DNA from: Asticcacaulis sp. | Lineage (GTDB): Bacteria > Pseudomonadota > Alphaproteobacteria > Caulobacterales > Caulobacteraceae | Assembly: GCF_020217185.1 (NCBI RefSeq) | Contig: NZ_JAIWNX010000002.1 | Location: 1 to 10,000, forward strand | Direction of reading: 5' to 3' | Length of the DNA stretch: 10,000 nt | Shown here: one piece after another, positions 5,488 to 10,000 of the stretch | Layout: every line of letters starts with the position of its first letter | Numbering within the stretch: position 1 is the first letter of the stretch | The notes under the pieces: model-generated | What the model saw: the letters and a program-made list of their open reading frames with translations, nothing else | Database searches by the model: none | What the model was told of the DNA's origin: nothing | Program-made: the position numbers and the translations under genes

Positions 5488-8400
5488 ACGACGCCAAATC
5501 AGGACTTTCGGGCCGCCTGACGCAGGCGACGCTGAACTCCCCCCTCACCCCTCTGGCCCTGCTGGTGGCCGTGTTTGTCGGCCTGATGGCGGTCATGTCC
5601 ATCCCGCGCGAGGAGGAGCCGCAGATTTCGGTGCCCATGGTCGATATTCAGGTGGCGGCGGCCGGGCTGAAGGTCAATGACGCCAAGGAACTGATCGCCA
5701 GGCCGCTCGAAACCCTTGTCAAAAGCATCAACGGCGTCGATCACGTCTATAGCTTTATCGAAGACGATGCGGTGATGGTGACGGCCCGCTTCAAGGTCGG
5801 CACCGATCCCGACTCCGCCGCCGTGCGCATCCATGAAAAGCTGCGCGCCAATGCCGACAAGATGCCAAAGGGCATCCCCGAACCGCTCGTTTCGACGCGC
5901 GGCATCAATGACGTGCCGTCAATGATCATTACCCTGTCGCCCACCGCCGGTGCCGGAGCGCGCATTGACGATGTGGCGCTGTACGGACTGGCGCTCAAGC
6001 TGCGCAGCGAACTGGCCAAGGTGGACAATGTCGGCCTGACCTTCCTCACCGGCGGCCGCCCGGAAGAAATCCGCATCGAGCCGGACCCGGCGCGCATGAG
6101 CCTGCACGGCGTGTCCCTGACCGCACTCACCCAGGCGATTTCAGCGGCCAACCAGACCCTGCCCGCCGGCGTGGTGCGCGATCATGGCCAGACGCTCGAC
6201 CTCAAGGCCGGGCGCTCGCTTAACAGCGTCTTTGACGTGGGACAGATCACCGTGACCTCGGTCAGCGGCCAGCCGGTGCTGGTGCGCGACGTCACCACTA
6301 TCGTGCAGGCCCCGCGCGAGGATCAGGCGCGGGTGACCCGCTATCGCCAGACGGCGCATGGGATTGAGGCCGCGCCTGCCGTCTCACTGGCCATCGCCAA
6401 GCGTCAGGGGGCCAATGCGGTCATCGTCTCCGAGGCCATCCATAAGCGACTCGAGGCGCTCAAAGGCACGCTGATCCCGTCGGGGGTTGAGGCGTCGATT
6501 ACGCGCGACTACGGCGAAACGGCCAATGAAAAGGCCAATGAACTGCTGTTCCATCTGGGACTGGCTACCGCTTCGATCGTGGTGCTGATTGGCTTTGCCA
6601 TCGGCTGGCGCGAAGCCGCAGTCACCGCCGTGGTGATCCCGACCACCATCCTTTTGACGCTGTTCGCCTCGAACCTGATGGGCTTCACCATTAACCGGGT
6701 CAGCCTGTTCGCCCTGATCTTCTCGATCGGCATTCTGGTCGATGATGCCATCGTGATGATCGAAAACATCGCAAGGCATTGGGGTATGCCGGATGTGGGG
6801 AAACCCGATGGGCGAAGCCGCGCTCAGGCCACCATCGAAGCCGTGGCCGAGGTCGGCAACCCGACCATTGTCGCCACCCTGACCGTGGTGGCGGCGCTGC
6901 TGCCCATGCTATTCGTCTCCGGCCTGATGGGCCCCTACATGGCCCCCATCCCGGTCAATGCCTCGGCGGCCATGGTCTTCTCGTTCTTTGTCGCAGTAAT
7001 CCTTGCGCCGTGGCTGATGATCCGCTTTGCGCGCAAGACGCTGAGCGACGGCCATTCCCACGACCACGAAGGCTTTATTGGTCTTCTCTATCGCCGTGTG
7101 GCGTCGAAGGTCATCGCCACGAAAAAGACGGCCTGGACCTTCCTGTTGCTGGTCGGGGCCGCCACGCTCGTGTCGATGAGCCTGTTCGGCTTCAAGGTGG
7201 TGACGGTCAAATTACTGCCCTTCGACAACAAGTCGGAGCTTCAGGTCATTGCCGACCTGCCCGAAGGCACATCACTGGAGATGACGCAGCGCGTGCTGGC
7301 CGAGGCCGCGCGGGTGGCCGCCGGTCTGAAAGAGATTGAAGCCATCGACGCCTATGCCGGGACCGCCACGCCGTTCAACTTCAACGGGCTGGTGCGTCAC
7401 TACTACCTGCGCAGCCGTCCGGAACAGGGCGATCTCAATGTGCTGCTGGCTCCCAAGGGCGAGCGTTCGCGCGCCAGCCATGCCATTGCGCTGGACCTGC
7501 GCCAAAGGCTGAAAGCCGTGGCCCTGCCCGCGGGTGGGGTGTTGAAGGTGGTCGAAGCGCCGCCGGGGCCGCCGGTCATGGCCACCCTGCTGGCCGAAAT
7601 CTACGGGCCGGATGCCGCCACGCGCCGCGCCGTGGCCGAAAAGGTCAAGGCCATCTTCAAGGACATCGACTTCATCGTCGATGTGGACGATTCCTATGGT
7701 CTGCCGCGCCCGACGCTGAACGTCGTGCCTGATCGTGCCCGCCTGGAAAGCCTCAGCGTGTCGGAAGGCGAACTCTATGCCTCGGTCAATACGCTGATGA
7801 ACGGGCAGGTTCTGGGCTATGCCCAGCAGGCCGGACGCAGCGGCGAAGGCCGCGAACCGCTGGAGATCGCGCTGCGCCTGCCACAGAATGCGCGCTATGT
7901 CAGCGAAACGCTTGAGTCCATGCCCGTGGCCACCTCTGGCGGACGACTGGTGGCGCTGAACGAGATCGCCGCCTTTGAACGCGGACAGGGCTCGACCGCC
8001 TATTTCCGCCGCGACGGACGCGATGCCGACATGATCATGGCCGAGCTGGCCGGACGGTATGAGGCGCCTATCTATGGCCTCGGTGCCGTCAATGACGCCA
8101 TCAATGCCGCCGATTGGGGGACGCTGCCCAAGCCGGTGATCCGCCTCAATGGTCAACCCGAAGACGAAACCCGTCCCACCGTGTTGTGGGACGGCGAATG
8201 GGAGATCACCTGGGTCACCTTCCGTGACATGGGCGCGGCCTTTGGGGTGGCGCTTCTGGGCATCTATATTCTGGTGGTGGCGCAGTTCAAAAACTTCCGC
8301 CTGCCGCTGGTCATTCTGACGCCGGTGCCTCTGACGCTGATTGGTATTGTCATCGGGCACCTGCTGTTTGGCGCGCCATTTTCCGCCACCTCGATGATCG

Positions 8401-8726
8401 GGTTTATCGCTCTGGCCGGGATTATCGTGCGCAATTCGATCCTGCTGGTCGATTTCATCCGCCATGCCGAAATCGACACTGATGGCCACAAACGCCCCCT
8501 GCGCGAGGTGCTGCTGGAGGCCGGAGCCACGCGCTTCAAGCCCATCCTGCTGACGGCGCTGGCGGCCATGATCGGGGCCAGCGTCATCCTGTTTGACCCC
8601 ATCTTTCAGGGGCTGGCCATCTCGCTGCTGTTCGGGCTTTTGTCCTCGACGCTTCTGACCGTATTGGTTATTCCTGCCATCTATATCGTCTTCAAGGACG
8701 ATATGTCTCAACCGCGTGAAACATGA
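5484..8726 (+). CDS. RND efflux pump, inner-membrane permease (AcrB-like superfamily)
   Basis: This proton-driven exporter has 1080 residues, the usual size. Twelve hydrophobic helices can be placed: about 21-39, 358-374, 380-396, 405-427, 460-480, 492-513, 551-570, 914-934, 940-962, 967-990, 1018-1036 and 1040-1068. Two large periplasmic domains lie after the first and seventh. The fourth helix contains the paired aspartates Asp420-Asp421 in GILVDDAIV, the proton-relay residues of multidrug-type RND pumps. Metal-exporting CusA-type pumps differ here, so metal export is less likely. The tenth helix has Arg983 where AcrB has its essential Lys940. A short histidine-rich loop, GHSHDHEG (523-530), lies between helices 6 and 7. 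GGAG is 7 nt upstream of the ATG. Both ends are coupled by ATGA overlaps, to the fusion protein and to the ArsR gene. No outer-membrane factor is encoded nearby. The substrate is unknown; the context suggests a sulfur-related compound. Confidence 0.94.
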   Translation: MNDAKSGLSGRLTQATLNSPLTPLALLVAVFVGLMAVMSIPREEEPQISVPMVDIQVAAAGLKVNDAKELIARPLETLVKSINGVDHVYSFIEDDAVMVTARFKVGTDPDSAAVRIHEKLRANADKMPKGIPEPLVSTRGINDVPSMIITLSPTAGAGARIDDVALYGLALKLRSELAKVDNVGLTFLTGGRPEEIRIEPDPARMSLHGVSLTALTQAISAANQTLPAGVVRDHGQTLDLKAGRSLNSVFDVGQITVTSVSGQPVLVRDVTTIVQAPREDQARVTRYRQTAHGIEAAPAVSLAIAKRQGANAVIVSEAIHKRLEALKGTLIPSGVEASITRDYGETANEKANELLFHLGLATASIVVLIGFAIGWREAAVTAVVIPTTILLTLFASNLMGFTINRVSLFALIFSIGILVDDAIVMIENIARHWGMPDVGKPDGRSRAQATIEAVAEVGNPTIVATLTVVAALLPMLFVSGLMGPYMAPIPVNASAAMVFSFFVAVILAPWLMIRFARKTLSDGHSHDHEGFIGLLYRRVASKVIATKKTAWTFLLLVGAATLVSMSLFGFKVVTVKLLPFDNKSELQVIADLPEGTSLEMTQRVLAEAARVAAGLKEIEAIDAYAGTATPFNFNGLVRHYYLRSRPEQGDLNVLLAPKGERSRASHAIALDLRQRLKAVALPAGGVLKVVEAPPGPPVMATLLAEIYGPDAATRRAVAEKVKAIFKDIDFIVDVDDSYGLPRPTLNVVPDRARLESLSVSEGELYASVNTLMNGQVLGYAQQAGRSGEGREPLEIALRLPQNARYVSETLESMPVATSGGRLVALNEIAAFERGQGSTAYFRRDGRDADMIMAELAGRYEAPIYGLGAVNDAINAADWGTLPKPVIRLNGQPEDETRPTVLWDGEWEITWVTFRDMGAAFGVALLGIYILVVAQFKNFRLPLVILTPVPLTLIGIVIGHLLFGAPFSATSMIGFIALAGIIVRNSILLVDFIRHAEIDTDGHKRPLREVLLEAGATRFKPILLTALAAMIGASVILFDPIFQGLAISLLFGLLSSTLLTVLVIPAIYIVFKDDMSQPRET

Positions 8727-9049
8727 CCAGCAGCGCGTCTGATATGCAAAGCCTGCAACCCAATGTGCAGCGGGCGACGCGCCTGCTCAAACTGCTGGCC
8801 AGCGAACATCGCCTGATGATCCTGTGCCGGCTGTTTGAGGGCGAAGCCAGTGTCTCCGATCTGGCGGAGCATCTGGGGCAGTCAATCGCGGGTACATCGC
8901 AGCATCTGGCCAAGATGCGGGCCGAAGATCTGGTCGCCACGCGTCGCGACGGCCAGACCATCTACTACGCCCTCAGCGACCCTGCCGCCAAAACTGTCGT
9001 CAGCACCTTGTGTCACATATACAAGGGCAACGACTCAATAACGGCCTGA
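8723..9049 (+). CDS. ArsR-family repressor, BigR/SqrR/YgaV-like (probable persulfide sensor)
   Basis: The 108-residue dimeric winged-helix DNA-binding protein has an N-terminal helix with LLKLLASEHRLMILCRL (about 21-37). A helix-turn-helix covers about 43-70 (SVSDLAEHL to AKMRAEDL). The wing is VATRRDGQTIYYAL (71-84), and a C-terminal dimer helix ends STLCHIYKG. Cys35, in the ILC segment, matches the first redox cysteine of BigR, SqrR and YgaV, which form intramolecular disulfides or polysulfide bridges. The second cysteine, Cys97, is four residues earlier than the family position, which is Lys101 here. There is no ELCxC-type arsenic site. It is last in the operon and its ATG overlaps the pump stop (ATGA), with only a weak ribosome site, so it probably depends on coupling. 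It likely represses its own operon and the divergent SQR operon through the palindrome at 4064-4089. Confidence 0.9.
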   Translation: MTSSASDMQSLQPNVQRATRLLKLLASEHRLMILCRLFEGEASVSDLAEHLGQSIAGTSQHLAKMRAEDLVATRRDGQTIYYALSDPAAKTVVSTLCHIYKGNDSITA

Positions 9050-9143
9050 CACACCAAAGACACTTGTGAAATACTCCTTATAAGCCTCAGATATATTGAA
9101 AATTATTTACAATCACCAAAAGCATTGGGCGATTTAAAGGTCG

Positions 9144-9159
9144 AAAACCCGCCCCGCGG
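9144..9159 (-). terminator. Weak candidate terminator after the metallophosphoesterase gene
   Basis: On the minus strand CCGC-GGG-GCGG (9159-9149) forms a 4-bp GC stem, followed by G and TTTT (9147-9144). It lies 14 nt past the metallophosphoesterase stop. The stem is short, so this is tentative. For the convergent ArsR operon I found no clear hairpin in 9050-9143, which is AT-rich and has no ORF worth calling. Confidence 0.3.
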
Positions 9160-9173
9160 AGTCTTCACAGGCC

Positions 9174-10000
9174 TCACTGCGCCAGATCGCCGTTTGCCTT
9201 TTTCTCCTTGCCCGGCGCCCAGAGTTCCGGCGTCCCCGGTTTCATCTCAACACGGGTTTTGCGACCCGCCTTGTCCTTTTGAAGCGCGAAGGCGTCGTAA
9301 AGCACGCCATTGGCAGTGTAGGCCTTATAGGTCAGGCGATCGCCTTCGACGCTCAGCAACTGGAACAGTTGGGTACGTGACGCCTTGCGATCGGCCCAGG
9401 CGAGGTCGGAGACGGCGTACATTTTGGGACCCGCGACCGATACGACATAGATGGTGGCGTCGTCATCTGGACGCGCCTCCCCTTTGGGCGTCGGAGCGGC
9501 CCCTCTGGCGTAGCCGTGGTCGTGCCCCTGCAGCAGGAGATCGACCTTATACTTGTCGATCAGGGGCTTGAGCGCTTCGCGCACCCGCGGATTATCGCGT
9601 TCCGGTTCTGACGAATAGAGCGGGAAGTGCAGGCTGATTATAGTCCAGCGGTTCGGATTGTGCGCCAGAATATTGTCCAGCCACGCCACCTGCGCCGCGC
9701 GTTCAGCCTCATCCCCATGCAGCAGTGGGGCATCAACCGAGATAAGGCGCACCCCCTGATAATCGACGTAAAAGGCGGTTTCCTTCAGCTTGGCGCGTCC
9801 TTCCGGGCCGTTTTCGGGTAGGGTATATTGCGCTCGCCACTGCGGCGACAGGCGCGCGCCTGCGTCGTCAACGGGGCGACCATATTCGTGGTTGCCCGGC
9901 GTCATGATCGAAGGCGTCTGGGCGTGGATAAAGCCGCCGGCGGCGAACCATTCGCCCCACTCCTTGTCCGCGCTGTGACGATTGATCAGGTCCCCGGCGT
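9174..10000 (-). CDS. Purple-acid-phosphatase-like metallophosphoesterase, N-terminus beyond window
   Basis: This calcineurin-like dimetal phosphoesterase hydrolyses phosphate esters. About 275 C-terminal residues are visible, and the reading frame stays open to position 10000. Metal-ligand motifs appear in order: GDLIN near 9981-9995, GNHEY near 9888-9902, a histidine in SLHFPLYSSEPERD, and GHDHGYARG about two-thirds along. The HFPLY and GHDHGY contexts resemble bacterial purple acid phosphatases and related phosphohydrolases. The tail is lysine- and proline-rich and ends AQ before TGA at 9174-9176. An internal ATG at 9903-9905 begins after the first metal motif, so it is not the true start. 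A signal peptide or fibronectin-like domain, common in such enzymes, would be upstream and cannot be seen. It is convergent with the sulfide-module operon and is probably an unrelated neighbour. Confidence 0.9.
   Translation of the reverse strand, partial: AGDLINRHSADKEWGEWFAAGGFIHAQTPSIMTPGNHEYGRPVDDAGARLSPQWRAQYTLPENGPEGRAKLKETAFYVDYQGVRLISVDAPLLHGDEAERAAQVAWLDNILAHNPNRWTIISLHFPLYSSEPERDNPRVREALKPLIDKYKVDLLLQGHDHGYARGAAPTPKGEARPDDDATIYVVSVAGPKMYAVSDLAWADRKASRTQLFQLLSVEGDRLTYKAYTANGVLYDAFALQKDKAGRKTRVEMKPGTPELWAPGKEKKANGDLAQ

Noticed and set aside
7272..8711. 479-residue open reading frame on the minus strand inside the pump gene
   Set aside because: It is a codon-bias shadow: rich in Gln, Arg, His and Gly, with no recognisable domain, and fully antisense to the clearly coding RND permease.
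8723..9049. Classical arsenic- or metal-sensing ArsR repressor
   Set aside because: The CxC-type alpha-3 arsenic site and the Asp/His alpha-5 metal site are absent. The single Cys in ILC plus a C-terminal Cys, and the sulfide-gene context, fit the BigR/SqrR group better.
9174..9905. Treating the ATG at 9903-9905 as the start of the metallophosphoesterase
   Set aside because: The frame stays open to the window edge and encodes the preceding GD metal-binding motif (GDLIN), so the gene is truncated by the window, not short.

Overview
The window looks like a chromosomal segment of a GC-rich alphaproteobacterium, roughly 60% GC by eye. The style of the methionyl-tRNA synthetase, the tRNA-Thr and the sulfide gene set would suit the Caulobacterales (for example an Asticcacaulis-like organism), but that placement is inference from general resemblance. 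No phage, transposase, integrase or CRISPR sequence is visible. No gene-free stretch exceeds about 185 bases.

Layout. Positions 1-1719 (minus) hold a complete metG. Positions 1903-1978 (plus) hold tRNA-Thr(UGU), followed by an AT-rich spacer with a 12-bp direct repeat. Positions 2134-3982 (minus) hold a three-gene operon read right to left: sulfide:quinone oxidoreductase, a small DUF2892 membrane protein, and an AhpD-like carboxymuconolactone decarboxylase-family protein, ending in a rho-independent terminator. A 138-bp divergent intergenic region at 3983-4120 carries a 26-bp imperfect palindrome. Positions 4121-9049 (plus) hold a four-gene operon: single-domain rhodanese, RND membrane-fusion lipoprotein, RND inner-membrane pump, and an ArsR-family repressor resembling BigR/SqrR/YgaV. 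The last three are joined by ATGA stop/start overlaps. Positions 9174-10000 (minus) hold the C-terminal part of a purple-acid-phosphatase-like metallophosphoesterase that runs off the window.

How the genes could work together. Positions 2134-9049 read as one divergent sulfide/persulfide-response module. SQR oxidises sulfide to protein-bound or low-molecular-weight persulfide and passes electrons to the quinone pool. Rhodanese relays sulfane sulfur. The DUF2892 protein is the membrane half of a YgaP-like protein whose rhodanese half is encoded separately across the divergent promoter. A persulfide-sensor-type ArsR protein probably represses both arms through the palindrome. The unusual part is a tripartite-type RND pump lying between the rhodanese and the sensor, which suggests sulfide-linked export of an unknown substrate. 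No persulfide dioxygenase (ETHE1/Blh), sulfur permease or outer-membrane factor is encoded here. The sensor also has its second cysteine one helical turn away from the position I expect for the family.
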